Shown here: positions 1-8,140 of the stretch, one piece after another | Numbering within the stretch: position 1 is the stretch's first letter | How the letters are laid out: the number at the start of each line of letters is the position of its first letter | Assembly (NCBI GenBank): GCA_002450905.1 | Contig: DKAT01000089.1 | Location: 1 to 47,614, forward strand | Direction of reading: 5' to 3' | From: Spirochaetia bacterium UBA6919 | Lineage (GTDB): Bacteria; Spirochaetota; UBA6919 | Length of the DNA stretch: 47,614 bases | The notes under the pieces: generated by a model | Databases searched by the model: none | What the model was told of the DNA's origin: nothing | What the model saw: only the letters and a program-made list of their open reading frames with translations | Made by a program: the position numbers and the translations under genes

Positions 1-120
1 GTTTTATTTGCTAATAGACTCGAATGCCTGGCTAAACCCCCTAAACTTATTACTACTGATGTTATGAGAAAATTATTAGTCTATTTAAATACTCTTATCA
101 AAAGGGAATTTTATTCATAA
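1..120 (+). CDS. C-terminal fragment of an unidentified protein (5' end outside window)
   Basis: Frame 1 is open from the first base to a TAA at 118-120, giving 39 residues that end in LIKREFYS. The start lies off the window. The run KPPKLITTDVMRKLL vaguely resembles the C-terminal region of NAD-dependent epimerase/dihydroflavonol-reductase-type proteins, where a Pro-rich LLTP-type turn precedes a helix, but this is too short to support a call. The next gene is convergent on the other strand, 107 bp away. Confidence 0.5.
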   Translation, partial: VLFANRLECLAKPPKLITTDVMRKLLVYLNTLIKREFYS

Positions 121-227
121 TTCTCTTGACTTATAACACAGTTGCTGACTATAGACTTTCAACAGTATGGTTTTATTTATCGAATTGACTTTACAGAAAG
201 GTTTATTGTTAGTGATGATTTATTTTC

Positions 228-644
228 TTAGGATGAAACTCTTTCATTTTGTATTTTAAATATTTTATAATATTCTATTTGCTCATTCTCTATTTCATAT
301 TGCTCTATTAATCTTTCCTGTAATATAGGGTCATCAAACTGAGAAGAGTTCTTTAGTGTTGAGATATTATTATTGTTTTCATTCAGAGCACAATCTAAGC
401 AAAGATGAACATTTAATCCCTTCTCTTCGCCAGATATATAGGCATAGGGGAGTTTGTTGTGCCACCAGGTTTGAAAATAATCTACTTGAGCTCCACAATG
501 AGCACAGGATATTATTTTATCCTCCAGTTCGATAATTGCAAATCCCATTTGGTCTGGATTTTTATTTTCTTCCTCAGGCGTTTCTAATCGAAATACTTTA
601 TAATTTTCTTTGATATATTGGCTTAATTGAAAAGTTTTTCCCAT
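228..644 (-). CDS. Small CxxC-CxxC (zinc-ribbon-like) hypothetical protein
   Basis: A 138-residue protein with no signal peptide or membrane segment. Two CxxC pairs (CAHC and, about 35 residues later, CLDC) suggest one bound zinc. The C-terminal third is Glu/Gln/Ile-rich and probably helical. The ATG is preceded by GGAAG at a normal distance, which supports the start. I do not recognise the family. It stands alone between a convergent partial gene and an upstream DHH phosphoesterase gene on the same strand, with about 260 bp between them. A zinc-binding adaptor or regulator is possible, but nothing specific shows it. Confidence 0.7.
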   Translation of the reverse strand: MGKTFQLSQYIKENYKVFRLETPEEENKNPDQMGFAIIELEDKIISCAHCGAQVDYFQTWWHNKLPYAYISGEEKGLNVHLCLDCALNENNNNISTLKNSSQFDDPILQERLIEQYEIENEQIEYYKIFKIQNERVSS

Positions 645-847
645 AATAACTTCCGTGTATAAAATCTTTAGAAAGCTATTTCCTTACAAAGATTTTATCG
701 TTAGAAATTGTACCAATGATTAGTGATTTTTTCAATATAAGATAAGATTTTCATCAATTGGGAATGATTCTGGTAATGGGTAAATATATAAGGCGATTTA
801 GCTGTTCAGAAAAATGGATCGTCTTTAAAATTAAACTGGGAGTATAG

Positions 848-877
848 TTTATTATTTATTATTTATTATTTATTATT
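848..877. repeat. Heptamer tandem repeat (TTTATTA)x4
   Basis: Four perfect head-to-tail copies of TTTATTA (848-875) plus two bases, in the AT-rich gap just 3' of the DHH phosphoesterase gene. This is a short simple-sequence tract, prone to slippage but outside any reading frame. Confidence 0.9.
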
Positions 878-907
878 CCATAATTATTAAAAGATATAGA
901 AATTATA

Positions 908-2089
908 TTATTTATCCTTGTCCGGTTTATTCTCTCTCGTAGTTCCAATTTTTTTATAGAAGATATCTTCTATTGTGTGTTTTGAAACCTGCCATAACAG
1001 TTCTTTATCGTTACACTTAGAGAATACTCCAAGGGGTAGCTGAAATCCACCCTTATCACGTCTTCCTCCACCAAAAGGCTTCCCATCATTGTTAAATCCA
1101 AATAGATCTTTAATCCATTTATCAGGATCCAGGGTATGACTTGTTGTTCTTAATGAGCCATCAATGTATTTATCTCCAACAATACCATAAACTATTACGG
1201 TTTCTATGCCCTCTCTCCGAAGTAAATAATCAGCAGCCTGACCAATACTATCTCTATCATCTTCCCGTACAAAACCAACACCAGAAAAGAGGTAAGTCCC
1301 TTTAATATCTTTATTCTGAAGAGCAGTCTGAGTAATATCCATAGTTTTTGCCGAGAGTGATTGATGAGAAATAATTGATAAGAGATCCCGATCACTTAAT
1401 TGACTGAGGTAAGCTGACGCAATGAAATCAATGTCTGTTGCAAGGAGAAAATTATCAGTGTCACTACGAATACCATACATCAAAGCTGTTGCCAGACGGA
1501 TTGCTTCTGGATCACTGGGTTCTAATTCAATTGGTCCCTGGATTAAATATTCTGTATAGATTGATGATGTTGAGCCCGCATTTTCTCTGATATCTATGAA
1601 ATTTGCATCTTTCATCCCAAGATTTTTATGATGGTCTACTAAAATGAGTGGTTTTAAATGTTCTGGAATATTTATTGGGAGGTCGGTTGTCTGGGTGTCA
1701 CTAAAAATCATATAGCGGTAGGGTGAGAAATCAAAAGACTCATCATATCTTATCATATCTATACCAAGTTTCTTGACAAGGGCTTTATTTTCAAGATGGC
1801 TTATTTCATCAAAATATAAGATAACACATTCGATATTAAAATGGCTGGAGATATATTGAAAGGCAAGTGAGGAAGCGATACTGTCTGGATCAGGATATCC
1901 TTTGATAATTACAAGGACTTTTTGTTTTTCAGCGAGTTTTATGGTTTTAAAGAACTCTTCTGTTTTGGAGCTAAAAGATTTTTCAATTTCAGGTGATTCG
2001 TTTAATTTTTTTTTACTGTTCATATTAATAATTTTTTGATCCTGTAATTTCCCATTCACTGAATCGTTTAAAGCAAGTTTCTTAGCCAT
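908..2089 (-). CDS. DHH-family phosphoesterase (NrnA/RecJ-like)
   Basis: Predicted 393-residue DHH phosphoesterase of the kind that hydrolyses nanoRNA, cyclic dinucleotides or related phosphodiesters with Mn2+. Visible motifs: GYPDPDSIAS (motif I, with PDPD in place of the usual HxxPDxD), a FSDTQ segment (motif II), VDHHKN (the DHH signature), and near the C-terminus FGGGRRDKGGFQ, matching the Gly-rich DHHA1 loop. The frame opens earlier at a TTG, but ATG 2089 has AAAGGT six bases upstream and gives the start MAKKLALND. The first about 45 residues are a Lys/Ser-rich leader not needed for the fold. Known relatives include pAp phosphatase/nanoRNase; the actual substrate cannot be read from the sequence. 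Confidence 0.85.
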   Translation of the reverse strand: MAKKLALNDSVNGKLQDQKIINMNSKKKLNESPEIEKSFSSKTEEFFKTIKLAEKQKVLVIIKGYPDPDSIASSLAFQYISSHFNIECVILYFDEISHLENKALVKKLGIDMIRYDESFDFSPYRYMIFSDTQTTDLPINIPEHLKPLILVDHHKNLGMKDANFIDIRENAGSTSSIYTEYLIQGPIELEPSDPEAIRLATALMYGIRSDTDNFLLATDIDFIASAYLSQLSDRDLLSIISHQSLSAKTMDITQTALQNKDIKGTYLFSGVGFVREDDRDSIGQAADYLLRREGIETVIVYGIVGDKYIDGSLRTTSHTLDPDKWIKDLFGFNNDGKPFGGGRRDKGGFQLPLGVFSKCNDKELLWQVSKHTIEDIFYKKIGTTRENKPDKDK

Positions 2090-2519
2090 AATTTTACCTT
2101 TCAAAAGAAATCCTTATCAAAAACATATATCCATTAAAGATAGTCTCAAGTTAATGAATTGTCAAGATCATTAGTTAATCATTGTTGTAGTGTTTAGTTA
2201 AATTATTTATCATTTAATCAATAACAATTTTTTATATTGTTTTCAACTTTAGATTAAATTAATTTTATAATTACATGCAAATAAAATTAATATATAATTG
2301 AATCATCTTATTATTTGCATTTTTTATATTTCATGTCATTTTATAAAATATTTCGGTAAATTAACACTAAATATTCACAGATTCGTTTGATTGGAGTGTT
2401 CAATTATCATAAATATTTTATATTGATTATCTGTTTCGCTAAGGAGAGCCAATTGCTATGATTTTTTATTATATTCATAATCATAGTAAATTAATCTGAT
2501 CTGTTAAACGGACTCTATT
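2090..2519. other. AT-rich intergenic region between divergent genes
   Basis: About 430 bp separate the minus-strand DHH gene from the plus-strand HEAT-repeat gene, so both promoters should lie here. The sequence is very AT-rich with many possible -10 elements; I could not single out a convincing promoter or any RNA gene. Confidence 0.5.
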
Positions 2520-3368
2520 ATGGACGTAGAAGAAAATATCAATAATTTAATGAATGATGACCCCTTTATAAGGATCAAAGCAGCTGAAAATCTTGGTAAA
2601 AGTGGAAATACAATTGTTATCAAACCACTTATTGACTCACTAAACGACGATGACCATAATGTAAGATATTGTAAAATAAGAGCCCTTACTTCATTCAATG
2701 ATTCTAGGGTATCCCAGGTGCTTATTCAGCATCTAAAAGATTCTCAGTGGTACATCCGGTCCCTTTGTGCCATTAAGCTCGAGAAATATTTATTAGATAC
2801 AAATGAATCTGCTCTTGAACTCCTGTTTCAAAATGAAATTAATATATATAGTAAGATTAATTGTGCTTTGTCATTAATTATTTTAGGGAAAGATACTGAA
2901 AAAAAATATTTGGAATTCATATTAGATCTACTCAATGACGATAATATCCAAGTGAGGTCGTATGTTATCACGATTCTCAAAGATATAGATGATAACAATG
3001 TGGTTGATAAACTAATTCATATTTTCAATGAGCAGGATGATCAATTAAAAGGTTTAATTATTATATCTCTGAGTCATTATCAGAGTGAACAGGTTGAAGT
3101 TTTTTTTAAAACTATCTTAAATCACCCTAATCCCGATATCCGTGAAAAAATTGTCCAGGGATTAGAAAAATTTACTAGTAATAAATCTTTAGATTACCTG
3201 ATTGAATTTCTTAAAGATGAAAATGATCTTGTCAGATTAAGAGCAGTAATCGCACTTGGTAACCGTGGAAATGACAAAGCTATACCATCTCTTATTGAGA
3301 ACCTGAAAGATAGTGATCAAAACATTGTTTATTATACTCAGAAGGCATTAAATAAGATTGGATTTTAA
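2520..3368 (+). CDS. HEAT-repeat protein
   Basis: A 282-residue soluble protein made almost wholly of about nine 30-residue HEAT/PBS-lyase-type helical hairpins. The repeat pattern is D(D/N)xxVRxxAxxALxxxxxxxxIxxLIxxLxD, clear at residues 14-45, 130-160, 200-225 and 235-280. HEAT arrays are protein-binding scaffolds; no catalytic motif is seen. The phycobilisome-lyase resemblance is generic to the family. It lies 3 bp upstream of the acidic repeat protein gene, so the two are almost certainly one transcription unit and may interact, the array reading an acidic partner. The ribosome binding site is weak (ACGGAC). Confidence 0.85.
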   Translation: MDVEENINNLMNDDPFIRIKAAENLGKSGNTIVIKPLIDSLNDDDHNVRYCKIRALTSFNDSRVSQVLIQHLKDSQWYIRSLCAIKLEKYLLDTNESALELLFQNEINIYSKINCALSLIILGKDTEKKYLEFILDLLNDDNIQVRSYVITILKDIDDNNVVDKLIHIFNEQDDQLKGLIIISLSHYQSEQVEVFFKTILNHPNPDIREKIVQGLEKFTSNKSLDYLIEFLKDENDLVRLRAVIALGNRGNDKAIPSLIENLKDSDQNIVYYTQKALNKIGF

Positions 3369-3371
3369 ATT

Positions 3372-4373
3372 ATGGCACAGGTGGATAGTATACTTCAAAG
3401 CGAATCTCCCTTTGATAATTTCTTAATACTTGAATTAAAAAATACTCCAACAAGTAATGATAACAATTCAAATTATTTTTCTAATACAAATCAGTACTTA
3501 AAATCAAAACCTTTTTATAATTTTTCAATCACACAACAAGCCCCTTCCAAAGATTTCCAACTGCAAAAAGAATCGGTGGTTGATACAACTGAAACAGAGG
3601 ATGAAAGGCTATCTCTTGATGATTTAGATTTTCAACCTGATGTTAAAGAAATGAATGAAACTATTGAAGAATCTTTTGAAAACGATGATCAACGTCTATC
3701 CCTTGATGATTTAGAAATCCATCCCGAGTTAGAAGATATTGATAATGTCATTGAAGACTCTTTGGATGATGACCAGCGGCTTTCAATTGATGATTTAGAA
3801 GTCCATCAAGAGATTTTTCAAGATATTGATTTAAGTGAAGAAGAAATTGATAAAGTCATAGACGACTCTTTAGATGATGACCAGCAGCTATCTCATGATG
3901 ATTTGGAAGTCCATCCCGAGGTTCAGGAAATTGATCTCACTGAAGATGAAATTGATTCTGCACTAAATGATAGCTTAAGTGATATAGATGATAAATTAAC
4001 AATAGATGATTTGTTCGATTCAAAGGATTTGGATTTAACCACAAGTCAGGATATCTCTCTGAGGAATGAATTACATCAGCATGCCAAACAACTGGGCACC
4101 CTTGATATTGACTGGGACATGGAAGGAAACATGATCCAACCCTCAGATAAATCAATCCAGGAAGAATTTAATCAAAAGGAACATGTATCGAAAAAACTGT
4201 TTACTTATGAAGAAGATTCCGATAGTGAAAATCTTGACCAACAAGAATTAAAAGATATTTTAGTCTATTTGGATCAATTATTTGGTCAACTGCCTGATAA
4301 TGCCATTAAAGATTTTGCACAATCCCCTTATTATGAATTATATAATAATCTTTTAGATAAACTTAAGATATAA
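3372..4373 (+). CDS. Acidic repeat protein with spirochaete-like C-terminal segment
   Basis: A 333-residue, strongly acidic protein without signal peptide. Residues 1-75 are Asn/Ser-rich and look disordered. Residues about 77-214 hold five imperfect units, each starting with an (E/D)RLSxDDL-type core and followed by a Glu/Ile helix-like stretch; the third and fourth units are longer because of an inserted DLSEEEI/DLTEDEI segment. Residues 290-333 form a compact end with LFGQLPDNAIKDFAQS then YELYNNLLDKL. From memory, similar LPxxxIxxFAxSxxxxxYxxLF endings occur in many spirochaete proteins of unknown role (inference, not checked). The gene follows the HEAT-repeat gene by 3 bp and its last 11 bases overlap the convergent LptF-like gene. 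Function unknown; a docking partner for the HEAT protein is plausible. Confidence 0.75.
   Translation: MAQVDSILQSESPFDNFLILELKNTPTSNDNNSNYFSNTNQYLKSKPFYNFSITQQAPSKDFQLQKESVVDTTETEDERLSLDDLDFQPDVKEMNETIEESFENDDQRLSLDDLEIHPELEDIDNVIEDSLDDDQRLSIDDLEVHQEIFQDIDLSEEEIDKVIDDSLDDDQQLSHDDLEVHPEVQEIDLTEDEIDSALNDSLSDIDDKLTIDDLFDSKDLDLTTSQDISLRNELHQHAKQLGTLDIDWDMEGNMIQPSDKSIQEEFNQKEHVSKKLFTYEEDSDSENLDQQELKDILVYLDQLFGQLPDNAIKDFAQSPYYELYNNLLDKLKI
3600..4013 (+). repeat. Five in-frame acidic peptide repeats
   Basis: Coding repeats of about 28-36 residues inside the acidic protein, recognised by the (D/E)xxLSxDDL core at residues 78, 107, 136, 170 and 207. DNA copies have diverged but still share the core encoding CT(A/T)TC..GATGATTT. 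The two units with the extra 7-residue insert are adjacent, consistent with growth by unequal crossing-over. Confidence 0.8.
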
Positions 4374-5760
4374 CTTTTTTTCTCCAGAAAAGATTTTTTA
4401 TGAATGCCCTTAAATTTTCATGTCCCCCCAATCGATATGCTATAAAAAATCCTCCAATTATATATAAAACACCATCAGCATACCAGCTTGCAAGGATAGG
4501 ATGCATAATCTTTTTTTGAAAAAGAAAATTACCAAGAAAAACTAAACCGATAAAAATAATTATAATTAAAATACTTAAACCAAATCCAAGAGATTTACCA
4601 GCTCTTTTTGAAAAAATACCTAATGGAGCCCCAAGAAGTGCAAAGGCCAGTGCTGAGAAACTAAATGCCAATTTTCGATGAAAATGATACTGGTCACTCA
4701 TAATCCCCATTCGACCTTCAAATGAACTTCGTCTATCAATGATTCTCCTCTGACGATTAAAAAATAATTCAGCTTTTTTATATTCAATTTTATATTTTAA
4801 AAATAGATCTTTGTATTTGGGTGAATTTACATCTATTTTATTTTTAATATTATTTTTATTTATAAATTGGTTATAATTATTTTTCTTTTGAAGGAAATCA
4901 ATCCTCAATTTATTTAGCTGATTATAATTTTGAATGGTTTGCAATGAGTGTTGGAATTCTCTTTCCTCAAGATTTTTATAAAACTCCGATAATGACCAGA
5001 CCTGAATTCCTCTGGGGATTAATACATCTGTCGGTCTATCGGGTATATATATAGTTTGCTGGATGTTAAATTGCTCATCAAATCGTTTATCGGACTTGGG
5101 ATCTTTGACATTTCCAGGTTGAATTGTTGAATTAAAAAGAATTAATGGGAAGGCATTTTTTTCATAATCTTTTGATAATAACAAAGCACGTCTTGCAAAG
5201 ATTAATTTATTTTCATTCAGATAATTAATCCTTACATTGATTAATTCATTGGTAGAGGAATTTACTGCATCCACAGAAATGGTAATACCATCTATAGTTT
5301 TAAATGATAGACTTTTAGAAAGCTCTGATGTTGGATTAATCTGATATATTTCTATCTTGGCTTCAGCATATTGTTGCGCGGATTCTGGAAGAATGATTTC
5401 ATAAAAAAATAGTGTAAAAAGAGTTACAAAAATACCAAACCAAATTACAGGGAGGAATACTTTGAATAAACTAATTCCACAGGCTCTCATCGCGATAATT
5501 TCAGTGTCATCTGAAAGACGTCCAATGGCAAGAAGGGTACCGACAATAACAGCAATGGGAATCGTAAATTGGAATATTAAAGGGAGATATAAAATTAATA
5601 ATTTGATAACCTTATCCACTGGTACATTTTTCTCGACTACAAGTTGTACGAGTTGGAATAAAGTAATAACTACAAAAATAACTGAAAGAAAACCTACTCC
5701 AATAAGATAATTTGGAATTATTTCTTTGATAACATATTTTTGTATAATTCTATTTTGCAT
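4363..5760 (-). CDS. LptF/LptG-family lipopolysaccharide export permease (YjgP/YjgQ)
   Basis: A 465-residue inner-membrane protein. Three membrane segments fill residues about 15-120, with the family's PLIFQFTIPIAVIVGTLLAIGRLSDDTEI signature split around residue 65-90 and an MRACGIS coupling helix at about 92. A long periplasmic beta-jellyroll region follows (about 130-370), then three more helices (370-450) including GAPLGIFSKRAGKS. In Gram-negatives LptF and LptG form the membrane part of LptB2FG, which extracts LPS from the inner membrane. Here only one homologue is seen; the partner must be elsewhere. The periplasmic part contains a Lys/Asn-rich insertion near 275-330. Its ATG overlaps the lysS stop by one base (TAATG), so translation is coupled. 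The 3' end overlaps the convergent acidic-repeat gene by 11 bp. Confidence 0.88.
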   Translation of the reverse strand: MQNRIIQKYVIKEIIPNYLIGVGFLSVIFVVITLFQLVQLVVEKNVPVDKVIKLLILYLPLIFQFTIPIAVIVGTLLAIGRLSDDTEIIAMRACGISLFKVFLPVIWFGIFVTLFTLFFYEIILPESAQQYAEAKIEIYQINPTSELSKSLSFKTIDGITISVDAVNSSTNELINVRINYLNENKLIFARRALLLSKDYEKNAFPLILFNSTIQPGNVKDPKSDKRFDEQFNIQQTIYIPDRPTDVLIPRGIQVWSLSEFYKNLEEREFQHSLQTIQNYNQLNKLRIDFLQKKNNYNQFINKNNIKNKIDVNSPKYKDLFLKYKIEYKKAELFFNRQRRIIDRRSSFEGRMGIMSDQYHFHRKLAFSFSALAFALLGAPLGIFSKRAGKSLGFGLSILIIIIFIGLVFLGNFLFQKKIMHPILASWYADGVLYIIGGFFIAYRLGGHENLRAFIKNLFWRKKVIS

Positions 5761-7310
5761 TATATTACTTCAATGATCCTTTGCTTGACAAAAGAACTGT
5801 CTAGTGCGGCAAGAAAAGTTCCTACCCTGGGTCCTTGTTGTTTTCCTATGAATATTTGATATATAGTCTTAAAGCCATCCCCAGGTTTAATACCCACTTG
5901 TTGAGTTGCTTCATAGATCTTTTGGTGAATTTCATCTCCCGCAAGGTCTTTTTGATCAAAGATGGATAATACTTTTTTCAGAAAATCCTTTTCTGTATCA
6001 GAAACCTCAATATCCTTGGGTGTATTTTCCTGAACCTGGAATTTATGAGCGTCTCCTGCACATTGATCTAACCATTTCTGGCTGTATATTTTTCGTAATT
6101 CTAATTCTTTTTTATCGTTATCATCTAAGGATGAGGATTTCATTTCTTCAATTTTTTTCTCTAAATTGATACCGGGGATTTGAATTAACGTGGATATAGT
6201 TGAAAATCTGGGGAGAAAACGCTTTTTTAGAGATTCGGCATCTATTTGAGATAATTGAAAAGCGCGATTCAGAGATTCAACCTGATCTTCTTCCTTATTA
6301 AAATACATATTGGCACAACGATCATATTCATCAAACAGGCGTAGAATCGTGTCTCCTTCAGGATTAAAATCAATAACCGATTGAGGAGGATATCGAACCA
6401 TGAGAAATTTCAGGAGTTCAGGGGGGAGGAGGTCTGCAATATCTTTACTACTACTACCAATTCCCTTGGATGAACTCATTTTCTTTTTTCCAGTCAGAAA
6501 AAATTCATATGGGATATTATATGGGGCTTTTCCATTAAATACACGTTTAAATATTTCACTGGAAACATCTCTTGAACCACCCTCTGAGCTATGATCCTTC
6601 CCTGCTCCTTCTACTGAAACACCAAGTAATTTCCATTTGCTGACCCATTCCAACTTCCATGGGAGCTTTCCATGACCATCAAATGGACTTATCTTACCCC
6701 GATAACCACATCCCTTCGCCCATTTTACCATATTTGGCTCACAGGAATACTCAACCTCTCGTCCATCAAAGCTGTGTACAAGAGTCGTTCCAATTTTCTT
6801 ACACTTCTCGCACACCACCTGAAAAGGATGCCAAGTCGATGGCTTTTTTGATCCGCTGACCTGGAGATAGATTTCCCGAATAATTTCTTCATTATTTAAA
6901 AGAGTTTCTATGATTTCATTCATCTGTCCTGATTTATAATAATCACTCATTTTATAGACTTTTGGAAAGATTCCAAGATTATTAAAAACCCCGATAAACT
7001 CCTTCATGTAATAGTCTGCAAAATTATCCGCCTTCGAAGGGTCTGGAGAAGGGACATCGCAAAGAGGCATCCCCATATACTGCCTCCATTCTTCGGAGAT
7101 TCCATGGGGGAGTTCATCTACTGGATCAAAATCATCTGTTCCATAAAGGAAATTAGGAGATTTTCCAGCCTCTGTAAGGGCTTTATATATCATGTAATGA
7201 ATTACAACACCACGCAGCGATCCCACGTGCACCCGTCCAGAAGGGGTTTTTGAATCATTTACAATTTCATTTTGACCGAGTTCATTTACTATTTTATCTA
7301 CCCAAAACAT
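5760..7310 (-). CDS. lysS: Lysyl-tRNA synthetase, class I
   Basis: A 516-residue class I LysRS, close to the usual 500-530. It charges tRNA-Lys with lysine using ATP. The Rossmann-fold signatures are HVGS (residues 28-31, the HIGH motif) and KMSSSKG (277-283). Cysteines C167/C170 (CEKC) with C190 and C201 form a likely zinc site in the insertion. The C-terminal helical region (about 330-516) matches the alpha-helix-cage anticodon domain. Class I LysRS is typical of archaea, some alphaproteobacteria and several spirochaetes, whereas most bacteria use the unrelated class II enzyme; this is one of the taxonomic clues. The gene is upstream of, and coupled to, the LptF/LptG-like gene. Confidence 0.95.
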   Translation of the reverse strand: MFWVDKIVNELGQNEIVNDSKTPSGRVHVGSLRGVVIHYMIYKALTEAGKSPNFLYGTDDFDPVDELPHGISEEWRQYMGMPLCDVPSPDPSKADNFADYYMKEFIGVFNNLGIFPKVYKMSDYYKSGQMNEIIETLLNNEEIIREIYLQVSGSKKPSTWHPFQVVCEKCKKIGTTLVHSFDGREVEYSCEPNMVKWAKGCGYRGKISPFDGHGKLPWKLEWVSKWKLLGVSVEGAGKDHSSEGGSRDVSSEIFKRVFNGKAPYNIPYEFFLTGKKKMSSSKGIGSSSKDIADLLPPELLKFLMVRYPPQSVIDFNPEGDTILRLFDEYDRCANMYFNKEEDQVESLNRAFQLSQIDAESLKKRFLPRFSTISTLIQIPGINLEKKIEEMKSSSLDDNDKKELELRKIYSQKWLDQCAGDAHKFQVQENTPKDIEVSDTEKDFLKKVLSIFDQKDLAGDEIHQKIYEATQQVGIKPGDGFKTIYQIFIGKQQGPRVGTFLAALDSSFVKQRIIEVI

Positions 7311-7380
7311 TTTTTATCCTTGCATCTGTATTCAGTTAATATAATTTATACTATTAATTCTTATAATTTTATAGACTTAA

Positions 7381-7407
7381 ACATGGTTCGAGAACCTCAC
7401 CATGACA
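7381..7407 (+). repeat. Dispersed 27-bp palindromic repeat, copy A
   Basis: An imperfect palindrome whose ends are CATGGT and ACCATG, with an inner GGTT-CGAG-AACC hairpin. The same 27 bases, with a single substitution, occur inverted at 17448-17474. It lies between the lysS start and the 3' end of the TPR gene. Confidence 0.8.
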
Positions 7408-7440
7408 TTCGTAATAAAATTTCATTTACATTATTTTCGA

Positions 7441-7953
7441 TTAGTAATTCAAATTGAACATCTCTTTTTTTCGTTCGCATCGCTCGATATTTTTAACTGC
7501 TACATCGATATCCTGATTATTCGTATAATATTTTATAGCCATTTCATATGCATCAATTGCCTTATCATATTCCTCGAGCATCTCATACATGATTCCATAC
7601 TCATTGTGAACACTCCCGCGATTAATTCCTGGCAATTCCATAGATTTATTTAAGATATCCTTCAATTCATTATATCTGCCCTGATCTGATAGGAGAATAG
7701 CATAATTTCTATATCCATGGATATAATCCGGTGCGAGTTGTATTGCTAATTTATAATGCTCTTCAGCCATCTTGAAATCAGATAATTTATTCTTATAGAT
7801 CCATCCGATGTGATTATGAGCCCGTCCAAAATCTGGATTCTCCTCTAGAATATCATTTAATAAGTCGAGGGCTTTATCAAAAGTCGCTTGATCGTTGAGT
7901 AATTTATCAGCTTTTATAAATTTAGCAATAACTCTCCTTTCAATCGCAGTCAT
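7441..7953 (-). CDS. TPR-repeat protein
   Basis: A 170-residue soluble protein with about three to four tetratricopeptide repeats. Clear 34-residue units with W-L-G-Y-A-F-A-P spacing start near residues 24, 58 (AHNHIGWIY then AIQLAPD) and 110 (VHNEYGIMYEMLEEYDKAI). The end is a charged helix with KNIERCERKKEMF. TPRs mediate protein contacts; no enzyme motif is present. The start is firm: GAGGAGG precedes the ATG by eight bases. No signal peptide, so cytoplasmic. It sits alone on the minus strand between the protease gene and lysS. Confidence 0.85.
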   Translation of the reverse strand: MTAIERRVIAKFIKADKLLNDQATFDKALDLLNDILEENPDFGRAHNHIGWIYKNKLSDFKMAEEHYKLAIQLAPDYIHGYRNYAILLSDQGRYNELKDILNKSMELPGINRGSVHNEYGIMYEMLEEYDKAIDAYEMAIKYYTNNQDIDVAVKNIERCERKKEMFNLNY

Positions 7954-8117
7954 GGAACAACCTCCTCATGAATAATATAAAAATATAATACTTCCTGATT
8001 ATATTTCCAATTTTTTAAAATCTGAATCATAAGGTTCTTTTCCAGGCAATGAGATGGGGGTATTTCTATAAAAGGCCTTGAAGTTATAATACTATTTCGT
8101 GAGAAGAATGCTGAAAT

Positions 8118-8139
8118 AATAATATACCATAATATTATT
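8118..8139 (-). terminator. Possible AT-only hairpin after the M48 protease gene
   Basis: AATAATAT and ATATTATT form an 8-bp stem around a 6-base loop just beyond the protease stop codon. The stem is all A/T, so it is weak, and the T-run lies on the plus-strand side. Confidence 0.25.
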
Positions 8140-8140
8140 T

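Noticed and set aside
848..877. TTTATTA tandem tract as a CRISPR-like or regulatory array
   Set aside because: Copies are contiguous without spacers and very short; simple slippage explains it.
7272..7653. Plus-strand frames near the lysS start and the TPR gene
   Set aside because: They are antisense to well-supported genes or span the dispersed repeat; their sequences show only hydrophobic, Ile/Phe-rich noise.
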